From positions 354,144 through 418,143 of the forward strand of contig NZ_LNJZ01000005.1 in the NCBI RefSeq assembly GCF_002866065.1: DNA of 64,000 nucleotides, read 5' to 3'. This document shows, in pieces, positions 35,726 to 43,493 of the stretch. The stretch comes from Thiopseudomonas denitrificans (lineage in GTDB: Bacteria > Pseudomonadota > Gammaproteobacteria > Pseudomonadales > Pseudomonadaceae). Below the pieces are notes generated by a model that made no database searches, had not been told where the DNA came from, and worked only from the letters and a program-made list of their open reading frames with translations. The position numbers and the translations under genes were made by a program. Position 1 is the stretch's first letter. The number at the start of each line of letters is the position of its first letter.

Positions 35726-36415
35726 ATGAAGCCGCACAAGTCGCAAACGGCACTGCAAAACTACCTTGACGGCCTGCTCCAGGAGGTACAGACCGTGCTG
35801 CAGGAAGAACCGGCCGAGCATTCGCCGTCATTGCTGTTGCAAGAACGTGAAGAACAGATCGTCATTTTGCCGACGTTGACCACTCCGGTGGTGCCAGAAC
35901 CGGACGAAATGCCGGCGGCTGTTCCGGCGGCATCCCCGGCCGAGGCTCTGCCCGAATGGACAGACCAGCCCTTCGAATGCCTGCTGTTTGAGGTTGCCGG
36001 CTTGAAACTGGCCGTCCCCCTGGTATGCCTGGGTAGCATTTACCCGCTGGAGGGAGAGGAAATTACGCCCATTTTTGCCCAGCCCGACTGGTTTATCGGT
36101 ATGATGCCGACGCCGGTCGGCAATCTGAAAGTGCTGGATACGGCGCGCTGGGTCATGCCGGAGCGCTATCACGACAAGCTGAGGGACGGTTTTCGTTTTG
36201 TCATTTCCATTGATGGCCATTCCTGGGGGCTGGCCGTCAATGCGGTTTATGAATCAGTCCGCCTGCAGCCGGATGCGGTCAAATGGCGCACTCGCCGGAC
36301 AGGGCGGCAATGGCTGGCCGGTACCATTATCGAACACATGTGCGCACTGCTGGATGTCCAGGCATTGGCGCAGCAGGTCAGTGCAAGGGAAAACGCACAG
36401 GCAACGACAGACTGA
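35726..36415 (+). CDS. parP: ParP-like CheW-domain protein
   Basis: 229-aa protein with an N-terminal amphipathic segment (KSQTALQNYLDGLLQEVQTVL), a Pro/Ala-rich linker and a C-terminal CheW/AIF domain starting near WTDQPFECLLFEVAGLKLAVPL. ParP links ParC to CheA and stabilises polar arrays in Vibrio. The domain lacks the standard CheW pattern seen in the next gene, which supports ParP rather than a second CheW. The ATG at 35726 follows AGGAACAGAG. Confidence 0.82.
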   Translation: MKPHKSQTALQNYLDGLLQEVQTVLQEEPAEHSPSLLLQEREEQIVILPTLTTPVVPEPDEMPAAVPAASPAEALPEWTDQPFECLLFEVAGLKLAVPLVCLGSIYPLEGEEITPIFAQPDWFIGMMPTPVGNLKVLDTARWVMPERYHDKLRDGFRFVISIDGHSWGLAVNAVYESVRLQPDAVKWRTRRTGRQWLAGTIIEHMCALLDVQALAQQVSARENAQATTD

Positions 36416-36418
36416 CTA

Positions 36419-36445
36419 TCAAGCTACTGTACAAACAGCCGATAA
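36419..36445 (+). promoter_or_regulatory. Sigma-28 (FliA) promoter of cheW
   Basis: TCAAGCTA at 36419-36426, an 11-nt spacer, and GCCGATAA at 36438-36445. The downstream box is the exact sigma-28 consensus and the spacing is ideal. It overlaps the gap right after parP and would start transcription near 36452. Confidence 0.78.
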
Positions 36446-36503
36446 CAACCAATACTACGGCCTGTCATTCAAGGCAGCCGGTTTGAGACAAGGGTAGAAA
36501 TGA

Positions 36504-36983
36504 ATGAACATTACATCTGCGAACAGTTCTGAAGATCCTGTCTTGCAGTGGGTTACCTTCCGTCTGGAAGAGGAAACCTATGGCATCAATGTCATGCAAG
36601 TGCAGGAAGTCTTGCGCTATTCCGAAATAGCGCCGGTCCCCGGTGCTCCCGGCTATGTGCTGGGCATCATCAACCTGCGCGGTAATGTGGTGACCGTGAT
36701 TGATACCCGGCAGCGCTTCGGCCTGCCGTCAGCGGGGGTCACCGACAATACGCGCATTGTCATCATTGAAGCGGACAGACAAGTGGTCGGCATCCTGGTT
36801 GATAGCGTGGCTGAGGTGGTTTATCTGCGTCAGTCCGAAATTGAAACCACACCCAATGTCGGCAATGAAGAGGCGGCCAAGTTCATTCAGGGCGTCTGTA
36901 ACAAAAATGACGAACTGCTCATCCTGGTTGATCTGGAAAAGATGATGACCGCACAGGAGTGGGCGGAGCTGGATGATTTCTGA
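36504..36983 (+). CDS. cheW: Chemotaxis coupling protein CheW
   Basis: 159-aa adaptor between chemoreceptors and CheA. WVTFRLEEETYGINVMQVQEVL, APGYVLGIINLRGNVVTVID and VGILVDSVAEVV are the classic CheW signatures. AGGGTAGA precedes the ATG. A sigma-28 promoter 59-85 nt upstream suggests it can be expressed apart from the upstream genes. The stop overlaps the next gene. Confidence 0.97.
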   Translation: MNITSANSSEDPVLQWVTFRLEEETYGINVMQVQEVLRYSEIAPVPGAPGYVLGIINLRGNVVTVIDTRQRFGLPSAGVTDNTRIVIIEADRQVVGILVDSVAEVVYLRQSEIETTPNVGNEEAAKFIQGVCNKNDELLILVDLEKMMTAQEWAELDDF

Positions 36984-37375
36984 TGCTGTACGGCCTGCTG
37001 GTGACGATCCTGCTGCTGGCGCTGGCTGGCGGTTATGCCCTGTATTGGCAAAACCGGAAAATACAGGCATTGCAGGAACAGCTGGCACAGTCGCTGCACA
37101 AGCAGGAGCGACAGCAGGATAACCTGGCCCGTCGTCTGGACAACTACCTGTCCGGCAGCATGCAAATGGGCAAGGAGCTGCATGAGTTGCGCGAACAGTT
37201 TGCACCGATGCCGGACAAGCTGTTGCAACTCGAACAGCGCGATCCGGGCAGCTTATCGTTTATCGAAGCGGCCCGGCTGGTAGGGCTGGGCGCCACCACC
37301 GAAGATTTGCAGCAGGCCTGCGGCCTGTCGCATTCCGAAGCGGAACTGCTGCAGCGGATTCACGGCAAGAAGTAA
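36983..37375 (+). CDS. DUF2802 family membrane-anchored protein
   Basis: 130-aa protein: one N-terminal membrane span (residues 1-20), a Gln-rich coiled coil (about 25-80) and a C-terminal small helical region with EAARLVGLGATTEDLQQACGLSHSEAELLQRIH, which looks like a helix-turn-helix-like fold of the DUF2802 family. Function is unknown. It overlaps cheW by one base and ends at a strong terminator, so it is the last gene of the chemotaxis block, a position it also has in Pseudomonas. Confidence 0.85.
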   Translation: MLYGLLVTILLLALAGGYALYWQNRKIQALQEQLAQSLHKQERQQDNLARRLDNYLSGSMQMGKELHELREQFAPMPDKLLQLEQRDPGSLSFIEAARLVGLGATTEDLQQACGLSHSEAELLQRIHGKK

Positions 37376-37397
37376 CAGGCCGGTTTATCGCAGACAT

Positions 37398-37427
37398 AAA
37401 AAAGCCGACTCGAAAGTCGGCTTTTTT
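37398..37427. terminator. Bidirectional terminator between the chemotaxis block and oprI
   Basis: GCCGACT and AGTCGGC form a 7-bp stem around CGAA, with six A on one side and six T on the other, so it works on both strands. Confidence 0.92.
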
Positions 37428-37440
37428 GCTGGCTGCAATA

Positions 37441-37689
37441 TTACTTGCGGCTGGCTTTTTCCAGCATGCGCAGTGCACGCTCGTTGGCTTCGTCAGCGGT
37501 TTGCTGAGCGCGCTGGGCAGCGGACAGGGCTTCGTTGGCCTTGTTGTACGCTTCGTCAGCACGAGCCTGGGCGCGGGCAGCTGCATCTTCAGAAGCAGTG
37601 ATGCGGGCATCGGCTTCTTTGGTCAGGGAGCAACCGGTAGCCAGAACGCCAGCCAGGGCCAGAGCAGAAAGTTTCAGAGCTGTTTTCAT
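37441..37689 (-). CDS. oprI: Major outer-membrane murein lipoprotein OprI (Lpp family)
   Basis: 82-aa lipoprotein that tethers the outer membrane to peptidoglycan. The signal peptide ends in LATGC with lipidated C20. The mature part is an Ala-rich heptad helix ([20 protein letters not shown]) and ends in [11 protein letters not shown], whose last Lys is the expected peptidoglycan link. The ending is nearly identical to that of Pseudomonas OprI. AAGGGG lies before the ATG, a good promoter is at 37760-37787, and the terminator is shared with the chemotaxis block. Confidence 0.96.
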   Translation of the reverse strand: MKTALKLSALALAGVLATGCSLTKEADARITASEDAAARAQARADEAYNKANEALSAAQRAQQTADEANERALRMLEKASRK

Positions 37690-37759
37690 TTTTTTCCCCT
37701 TTGAGAGTTGGGTTTTTCCATGGAAAGCAGTCCGCATCAATGCAGACTGACTACTGCGT

Positions 37760-37787
37760 ATATTACCCTTTTGCATGCGTAAGTAAA
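37760..37787 (-). promoter_or_regulatory. Promoter of oprI
   Basis: On the minus strand TTTACT (37782-37787) and TAATAT (37760-37765) are 16 nt apart. This gives a leader of about 60 nt before the oprI ATG. Confidence 0.6.
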
Positions 37788-37918
37788 CTGGTTCCTGAGC
37801 AAACAGAAGCGGTTTGTGATGCAGCCGATAAAACGGCATGCAGCCGGTTTTTCCACGATGTTGCCATGTGCAGATGGCAGCATTGCCGGGCCCGCTAACT
37901 GCTTGTTTGCCGATCAGC

Positions 37919-37947
37919 TTGAACTTGTCGGGCAAACACTATATATT
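37919..37947 (+). promoter_or_regulatory. Promoter of tRNA-Leu
   Basis: TTGAAC (37919-37924) and TATATT (37942-37947) are 17 nt apart and are followed by a GC-rich stretch (GCGCC), as is common at stringently controlled stable-RNA promoters. Confidence 0.6.
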
Positions 37948-37987
37948 TTTGCGCCTGTTGCCATTCATCAGCATGGCGCGTCATTCA

Positions 37988-38074
37988 GCCCGAATGGCGG
38001 AATAGGTAGACGCAAGGGACTTAAAATCCCTCGAAGGCAACTTCGTACCGGTTCGATTCCGGTTTCGGGCACCA
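37988..38074 (+). tRNA. tRNA-Leu (UAA anticodon)
   Basis: 87 nt including the encoded CCA. The acceptor stem pairs GCCCGAA with TTCGGGC, the anticodon arm is AGGGA-CTTAAAA-TCCCT giving TAA, a long variable arm (CGAAGGCAACTTCG) is present as in all class II tRNAs, and the T arm contains GGTTCGATTCC. The 3' end is next to integrase and HsdR remnants, so it probably was an attachment site. Confidence 0.97.
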
Positions 38075-38128
38075 TTTTATTACTGCATACTCTGTCAGGG
38101 CATCTCAGGATGTACCATGAATACCGCC

Positions 38129-38155
38129 AAAGCCCTGTCTCTACGGGGCTTTTTT
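38129..38155 (+). terminator. Terminator downstream of tRNA-Leu
   Basis: AAGCCC (38130-38135) pairs with GGGCTT (38146-38151) across a 10-nt loop and runs into a T tract. Confidence 0.8.
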
Positions 38156-38247
38156 GTGTCCGGTGGTGTCAGATGGTTTTTTTGGAATGTCTGGACAGCC
38201 CGAGATAATAAGGGTGGTTTTAGGGGTAGGGCCGGTTCGACAAATGA

Positions 38248-38415
38248 GTTTACCCTCAGGAGCGCAATGGCGTGCGTGCGGCTTACATACACAAGGCCGA
38301 ACACTGGGAGGAACGATTGAAAATATGCCAGTGGTGGGCTGATTACCTGGACCAGAGCCGGGCTGAGTACATGACGCCTTATGAGTTTTCGGCACTCTGG
38401 AAGGAGACTGCATAG
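38248..38415 (+). pseudogene. Tyrosine integrase remnant (C-terminal 55 residues)
   Basis: Starting right after an in-frame stop, the plus strand reads NGVRAAYIHKAEHWEERLK, then QWWADYLDQSRAEY, and ends at TAG. This is the typical C-terminus of P4-type tyrosine integrases (RAAY.RAEYLEER..MMQWWADYLD). The catalytic domain and N-terminus are gone. It lies about 170 nt after tRNA-Leu, consistent with a decayed island. Too short to be functional. Confidence 0.75.
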
Positions 38416-38503
38416 CTTTTTGCCATGCAGCCTTTTGAGGGTAGCTCCTTTGCCCTTAAGGCCCTTCCGTTGGCCTTTTATGGGCTTTATGGCCTTTAAT
38501 CGG

Positions 38504-39097
38504 TCAAACCTCCCCACCCACGCCCTTAAACTTCTCCACAAAGGCCGCAATTTTCTCGAACACCGTCTGCTTCTTGGTCAGGTATTGCGGGTTCAGCGGG
38601 CTTATTTTGGGCAGGGCTTCGTTCAGCTCGGTGCCGTGGTCGCTGGCGTATTCACGCTTGAGCGAGTTCAGCAGGTAGCGTTTGGCGGCGGCTTCGTTGA
38701 GGCCTTCGCTGGCAATCAGCTCTTCGGCTTCGCGTTTTTGCTCGGTTTGGGCAAAGCTAAAGAAGGCTTCAATGATGGCCGGCTTGTCGGGGATCTGGTC
38801 CAGGTCGGCCTGGTTGATGAAATCTACCACCAGGCTTTCCTTGGCGCGGTTGCCAAGGCTGGAGCGGATCAGGCGGCGCACTTCATCCAGCAGGGCAGAT
38901 TTGTCCTTGTTCTGTTTGTTTTTCTCGAAAATCAGCTCAAGGATGTAGTCTAGGTTGATTTCCTGCGACTTGAGCAAGTCCACCTCAAACACCACATCGT
39001 TCCAGTCAATGTGATCTTTGCAACTGCCGTGGGTTTGCAGGAAATATCGGGCGGACAGGCGGGTAAATGCAGTGTAAACACACTGAATATTTTTCAA
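38504..39097 (-). pseudogene. hsdR: Type I restriction enzyme R subunit remnant (HsdR C-terminus)
   Basis: The minus strand reads [54 protein letters not shown] and ends [12 protein letters not shown], which is the C-terminal helical region of EcoR124-type HsdR. Homology seems to begin near residue 28 (about position 39016); the first 27 residues look unrelated and probably mark a deletion junction. The helicase and nuclease domains are missing, and no hsdM or hsdS is nearby. It is a remnant of a lost island at tRNA-Leu. Confidence 0.82.
39070..39085. promoter_or_regulatory. Inverted repeat upstream of the RND operon
   Basis: CAGTGT and ACACTG are exact reverse complements around AAAC, about 60 nt before the adaptor start. 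Size and symmetry suit a TetR-like operator, but no regulator gene is adjacent. Confidence 0.35.
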
Positions 39098-39143
39098 TGG
39101 CCTGCTATCTTCTACAGCATTTCATTTGACGGGCTGGACTGTT

Positions 39144-40418
39144 GTGTCTCGAACTTCTGCTTCCTCTTCATCTTTGTTGCGTAAATTCGGTTTCTGGCTG
39201 GTGCTCATTATGCTTGCGGCCGGGGGGTACTGGGGCTGGCAGCAGTTTGGCCCGGGTCAACAGGCCCAGCCGGCAGGGCGTCCGGCCATGGGCATGCGTG
39301 GCGGTTTCATGATGGAGGCGGTGCCTGTCAGCGTACACCAGCTGGAGCAGGGCGAATTTGCCCGTACCATCAAGGCGCTGGGCACGGTGACGGCCTGGAA
39401 CAGCACCGAGCTCACCAGCCAGGTTAGCGGTATTTTGCGTGAGGTGCTGTTTGCCGAGGGGCAACAGGTGCAGCAGGGCGATGTGCTGGCGCGGCTGGAT
39501 GACCGCAGTTATCAGGCGGCATTGTTGCAGGCGGAGGGGGCGTTGCAGGAAACCGCTGCCCAGTTGCAGCAGGCCGAACAGGACCTGCGCCGCTATCAGA
39601 ACCTGATCAGGGATGAGTCGATCGCCAAGCAGACCCTTGAGCAGCAACAGGCCCAGGTCAGCCAGTTGCGCGGTACGCTCAAGGTGCGCGAAGCCCAGCG
39701 TGATGCTGCCAGGCTGGACGTTGAATACAGTCGCATTACCGCACCGATTGCCGGCCGTCTGGGCTTGCGCGCGGTCGATGTGGGCAACAACGTGGCTGCG
39801 GGCAGCACGGTACTGGCGACCATCACCCAGCAGCAGCCGATAGCGGTCAGTTTTACCCTGGCCGAGCAATACCTGCCGGAGCTGTTGCAGGCTCTGGACA
39901 GCAGTGAAGAGCCGTTACCGGTCGAGGCCTGGAGCCGTGACGAACAGCGCCTGCTGGCTGCCGGCGTGTTTGACAGCATGGACAACCAGGTTGATGCCAA
40001 TACTGGTACCGTGCGACTCAAGGCCCGCTTCACCAATGAAGACAACAGCCTGTTTCCACAGCAGTTTGTCAATGTGCGCCTGCAACTGGCGGTGCATGAC
40101 AATGTGCTGAAAGTGCCCAATGACGCGCTGCAGTTTGGCAACCAGGGACGCTTTGTCTGGGTGGTCGATGAGGAGCTCAAGGCGCGGATGCGTCCGGTGC
40201 AGACGGGACTGGGGGGTGCCGAGTTTACCCTGGTCACCAGCGGTTTGCAGGCGGGGGAGCGGGTGGTGCTTGAGGGGGTTGACCGTCTCAAGGATGGCGG
40301 CAAGGTCGAGGTGATCCGTGCCGATGGCAGCAGCGAACCGGCAGCGCAGGCACCAATCGTAGATGGCCCGGACGGGGCAGCCCGGCGGGATAATCCTGCC
40401 GGCCGCAGCCCGCAGTAA
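39144..40418 (+). CDS. mdtA: RND efflux periplasmic adaptor, MdtA/MuxA type
   Basis: 424-aa membrane-fusion protein. One N-terminal hydrophobic segment (about residues 13-32) anchors it; a biotinyl-lipoyl-like half-motif SGILREVLFAEGQQVQQGDVLARLD, a coiled-coil hairpin (Gln-rich, about 95-160) and beta-barrel domains with NTGTVRLKARFTNEDNSLFPQQFVNVRL follow. GTG at 39144 is chosen as start (peptide MSRTSASSS); a TTG at 39126 is possible and both ribosome sites are weak. First gene of a three-gene pump operon, just after the island remnant. Confidence 0.9.
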   Translation: MSRTSASSSSLLRKFGFWLVLIMLAAGGYWGWQQFGPGQQAQPAGRPAMGMRGGFMMEAVPVSVHQLEQGEFARTIKALGTVTAWNSTELTSQVSGILREVLFAEGQQVQQGDVLARLDDRSYQAALLQAEGALQETAAQLQQAEQDLRRYQNLIRDESIAKQTLEQQQAQVSQLRGTLKVREAQRDAARLDVEYSRITAPIAGRLGLRAVDVGNNVAAGSTVLATITQQQPIAVSFTLAEQYLPELLQALDSSEEPLPVEAWSRDEQRLLAAGVFDSMDNQVDANTGTVRLKARFTNEDNSLFPQQFVNVRLQLAVHDNVLKVPNDALQFGNQGRFVWVVDEELKARMRPVQTGLGGAEFTLVTSGLQAGERVVLEGVDRLKDGGKVEVIRADGSSEPAAQAPIVDGPDGAARRDNPAGRSPQ

Positions 40419-40424
40419 CACATC

Positions 40425-43400
40425 ATGAATTTTTCCCGTATTTTCATCCTGCGTCCGGTGGCCACCACATTGACGATGGTGGCGCTGTTCCTGTTGGGCG
40501 TGCTTGCCTATCAATTACTGCCGGTGGCGGCGTTGCCGCAGGTGGACTATCCGACCATCCGGGTGATGACGCTGTATCCGGGTGCCAGCCCGCAGGTCAT
40601 GAACAGCGCGGTGACCGCGCCACTGGAACGCCAGTTCGGCCAGATGCCGGGGCTGGAACAGATGTCGTCAAACAGCTCGGGCGGTGCTTCGGTGATCAGC
40701 TTGCGCTTCAGCCTGGAGGTGTCGCTGGATGTGGCCGAGCAGGAAGTGCAGGCGGCGATCAATGCTGCCACCAACCTGCTGCCCGGCGACCTGCCGGCAC
40801 CGCCGGTGTATAACAAGGTGAACCCGGCAGACAGCCCGATCCTGACGCTGGCCATCACCTCGGACAGCATTCCGCTGCCGGAGGTGAATGACCTGGTGGA
40901 TACGCGCATGGCGCAAAAAATCGCCCAGATCAGCGGGGTGGGGCTGGTCAGTCTGGGCGGCGGCCAGCGCCCGGCCGTGCGTATCCGCGCCAACCCGCAG
41001 GCGCTGGCTGCAGCCGGGCTGACGCTGGCGGAAGTGCGCAGCCTGATCACCCGGGCCAACGTCAACCAGCCCAAGGGCAGCATTGACGGGCCTTCGCGCA
41101 TTACCCAGCTGGATGCCAATGACCAGCTGCGCAGTGCCGAGGATTACGCCAGCCTGATCCTCAAACATGAGGATGGCCGCGTGCTGCGTCTGGCCGATGT
41201 GGCGAACATCATCGAAGGCGCGGAAAACGAGCGCCTGGCAGCCTGGGCCAACCGGCAGCAGGCGGTGTTGCTCAACATCCAGCGCCAGCCCGGTGCCAAT
41301 GTGATCGAGGTGGTCGAACGTATTGAGGCCCTGTTGCCGGCGATTGTCGCCAGCATGCCGACCGGCATCGAAGTGAGCGTACTGACCGACCGCACGCAAA
41401 CCATCCGTGCGGCAGTGAAAGATGTGCAGTTCGAGCTGGTGCTGGCGATCGTGCTGGTGGTGTTGGTGACCTTCCTGTTCCTGAAAAAACTCAGCGCCAC
41501 GCTGATCCCGTCGATTGTCGTGCCGCTGTCGCTGATCGGCACCTTTGGCGTGATGTATCTGGCCGGCTTTTCGCTGAACAACCTGACACTGATGGCGCTG
41601 ACCATCGCCACCGGTTTTGTTGTCGATGACGCCATCGTCATGTTGGAAAACATCGCCCGCCATATCGAAGAAGGCGAGACGCCGCTGAATGCTGCGCTCA
41701 AGGGCGCCAAGCAGATCACCTTTACCCTGATTTCGCTGACGTTTTCGCTGATTGCGGTACTGATTCCCCTGTTGTTCATGCAGGATGTGGTCGGGCGGCT
41801 GTTTCGCGAATTCGCCATCACACTGGCGGTGGCGATCCTGATTTCGCTGGTCATTTCCCTGACGCTGACGCCAATGATGTGTGCCCGTCTGCTCAAGCCT
41901 GGCAAACAGGAGCAAGCGCAGGAAGACTGGTTGACCCGCATCATTGCCGCTTATGGCAAAAGCCTTGGCTGGGTGTTGCGGCATCAGGCGTTGACGCTGC
42001 TGGTGGCGGTAGCGACTTTTATCGTGACCGCGCTGCTGTGGATTGCCGTGCCCAAGGGGTTTTTCCCCGAGCAGGACACCGGTGTGATTCAGGGCATTTC
42101 CGAAGCGCCGCAGAGCATTTCCTTTGCCGCCATGAGCGAGCGCCAGCAGCGCCTGACTGAAGTGCTGTTGCAGGACCCGGCGGTGCAGTCCGTTTCGACC
42201 CAGATCGGCGTGGACGGCAACAATCCGACGCTGAATACCGGTCGTTTGCTGATCAATCTGGTGCCTTTTGCCGAACGTAGCGAGAGCGCCGGCCAGATCA
42301 TCGAACGCCTGCGCCCGCAGCTGGACCGGGTGATGGGCATCCAGCTGTATCTGCAGCCGGTGCAGGACCTGAGCATCGAAGACCGGGTCAGCCGTACCCA
42401 GTTCCAGTTCAGCCTGGAGTCGGCCGATCCGCAGTTGCTGGAAAGCTGGACGCCGCAATTGGTCGAGCATCTGCAGCAGCAACCGCAATTGCGTGACGTA
42501 GCCAGCGACCAGCTGGCCGACGGGTTGCAATATTATCTGGACATTGATCGCGACCAGGCCGGACGTCTGGGCATCAGCGTCAGTACCATTACCGATGCTC
42601 TGTACGATGCGTTCGGGCAGCGGCAGATATCCACCATCTTCACGCAGACCAGCCAGTACCGTGTGGTGCTGGAAGCAATGGGTGACCCGGCCGATGCGCA
42701 GGCGCGCCTGCAGGACGTGCATGTGCGTGGCAGCGCCGGACAGGCAGTGCGACTGGCCAGCCTGGTGCGCATTGAAGAAAAGTCCGCGCCGCTGGTGCTC
42801 AACCACATTGGACAGTTTCCGGCGATTACCGTGTCGTTCAACCTGGCGCCCGGTGTGTCATTGGGTGACGCTGTCACGGTGATCGAGCAGGCCCAGCAGC
42901 AACTGGAAATGCCCGAGGCCATCCAGAGCCATTTTCAGGGGGCGGCGGCTGCCTTTCGCGCCTCGCTGTCCAGTACGCTGTGGTTGATTCTGGCGGCGGT
43001 GGTGACCATGTATCTGGTGCTGGGCGTGCTCTATGAGAGCTACATCCACCCGGTGACCATTCTCTCGACCTTGCCGTCAGCGGCGATCGGTGCCTTGCTG
43101 GCGCTGGTGCTGACCGGCAATGACCTGAGCATGATCGCGGTGATCGGCATCATCTTGCTGATCGGCATCGTCAAGAAAAACGCCATCATGATGATCGACT
43201 TTGCGCTGGAGGCCGAGCGGCATCAGGGCATGAGTGCCGAAGAGGCGATCTATCAGGCGGCCATGTTGCGTTTCCGGCCGATTTTGATGACCACCCTGGC
43301 GGCGCTGTTTGCCGCCGTGCCGCTGATGCTGGCCACCGGCTCTGGTGCCGAGCTGCGCCAGCCGCTGGGGCTGGTGATGGTCGGTGGTTTGCTGCTGAGC

Positions 43401-43493
43401 CAGGTGCTGACGCTCTATACTACGCCGGTCATCTACCTGTTCTTTGACCGCATCAGCCCGGCCAACAAGCAGGCGCAGGAGCAGCTGGCGTGA
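40425..43493 (+). CDS. mdtB: RND efflux transporter, MdtB/MuxB type
   Basis: 1022-aa proton-driven inner-membrane pump. Twelve spans with two large periplasmic loops are apparent. TM4 has the conserved acidic pair in [16 protein letters not shown], and the repeat-specific [17 protein letters not shown] is in TM10-11. With the next gene it forms the two-pump pair typical of MdtBC/MuxBC systems, which work as heteromers and export novobiocin, bile salts or aminocoumarins in known cases. Overlaps the next gene (GTGA). Confidence 0.93.
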   Translation: MNFSRIFILRPVATTLTMVALFLLGVLAYQLLPVAALPQVDYPTIRVMTLYPGASPQVMNSAVTAPLERQFGQMPGLEQMSSNSSGGASVISLRFSLEVSLDVAEQEVQAAINAATNLLPGDLPAPPVYNKVNPADSPILTLAITSDSIPLPEVNDLVDTRMAQKIAQISGVGLVSLGGGQRPAVRIRANPQALAAAGLTLAEVRSLITRANVNQPKGSIDGPSRITQLDANDQLRSAEDYASLILKHEDGRVLRLADVANIIEGAENERLAAWANRQQAVLLNIQRQPGANVIEVVERIEALLPAIVASMPTGIEVSVLTDRTQTIRAAVKDVQFELVLAIVLVVLVTFLFLKKLSATLIPSIVVPLSLIGTFGVMYLAGFSLNNLTLMALTIATGFVVDDAIVMLENIARHIEEGETPLNAALKGAKQITFTLISLTFSLIAVLIPLLFMQDVVGRLFREFAITLAVAILISLVISLTLTPMMCARLLKPGKQEQAQEDWLTRIIAAYGKSLGWVLRHQALTLLVAVATFIVTALLWIAVPKGFFPEQDTGVIQGISEAPQSISFAAMSERQQRLTEVLLQDPAVQSVSTQIGVDGNNPTLNTGRLLINLVPFAERSESAGQIIERLRPQLDRVMGIQLYLQPVQDLSIEDRVSRTQFQFSLESADPQLLESWTPQLVEHLQQQPQLRDVASDQLADGLQYYLDIDRDQAGRLGISVSTITDALYDAFGQRQISTIFTQTSQYRVVLEAMGDPADAQARLQDVHVRGSAGQAVRLASLVRIEEKSAPLVLNHIGQFPAITVSFNLAPGVSLGDAVTVIEQAQQQLEMPEAIQSHFQGAAAAFRASLSSTLWLILAAVVTMYLVLGVLYESYIHPVTILSTLPSAAIGALLALVLTGNDLSMIAVIGIILLIGIVKKNAIMMIDFALEAERHQGMSAEEAIYQAAMLRFRPILMTTLAALFAAVPLMLATGSGAELRQPLGLVMVGGLLLSQVLTLYTTPVIYLFFDRISPANKQAQEQLA

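Noticed and set aside
38232-38240. CCGGTTCGA matching part of the tRNA-Leu T arm as a second attachment site
   Set aside because: Nine bases only and not at the tRNA 3' end; too short to call a duplicated att core.
40668-42806. Minus-strand open frame of 712 codons under the RND pump gene
   Set aside because: His/Gln/Arg-rich composition, no domain, fully covered by a clear transporter gene.
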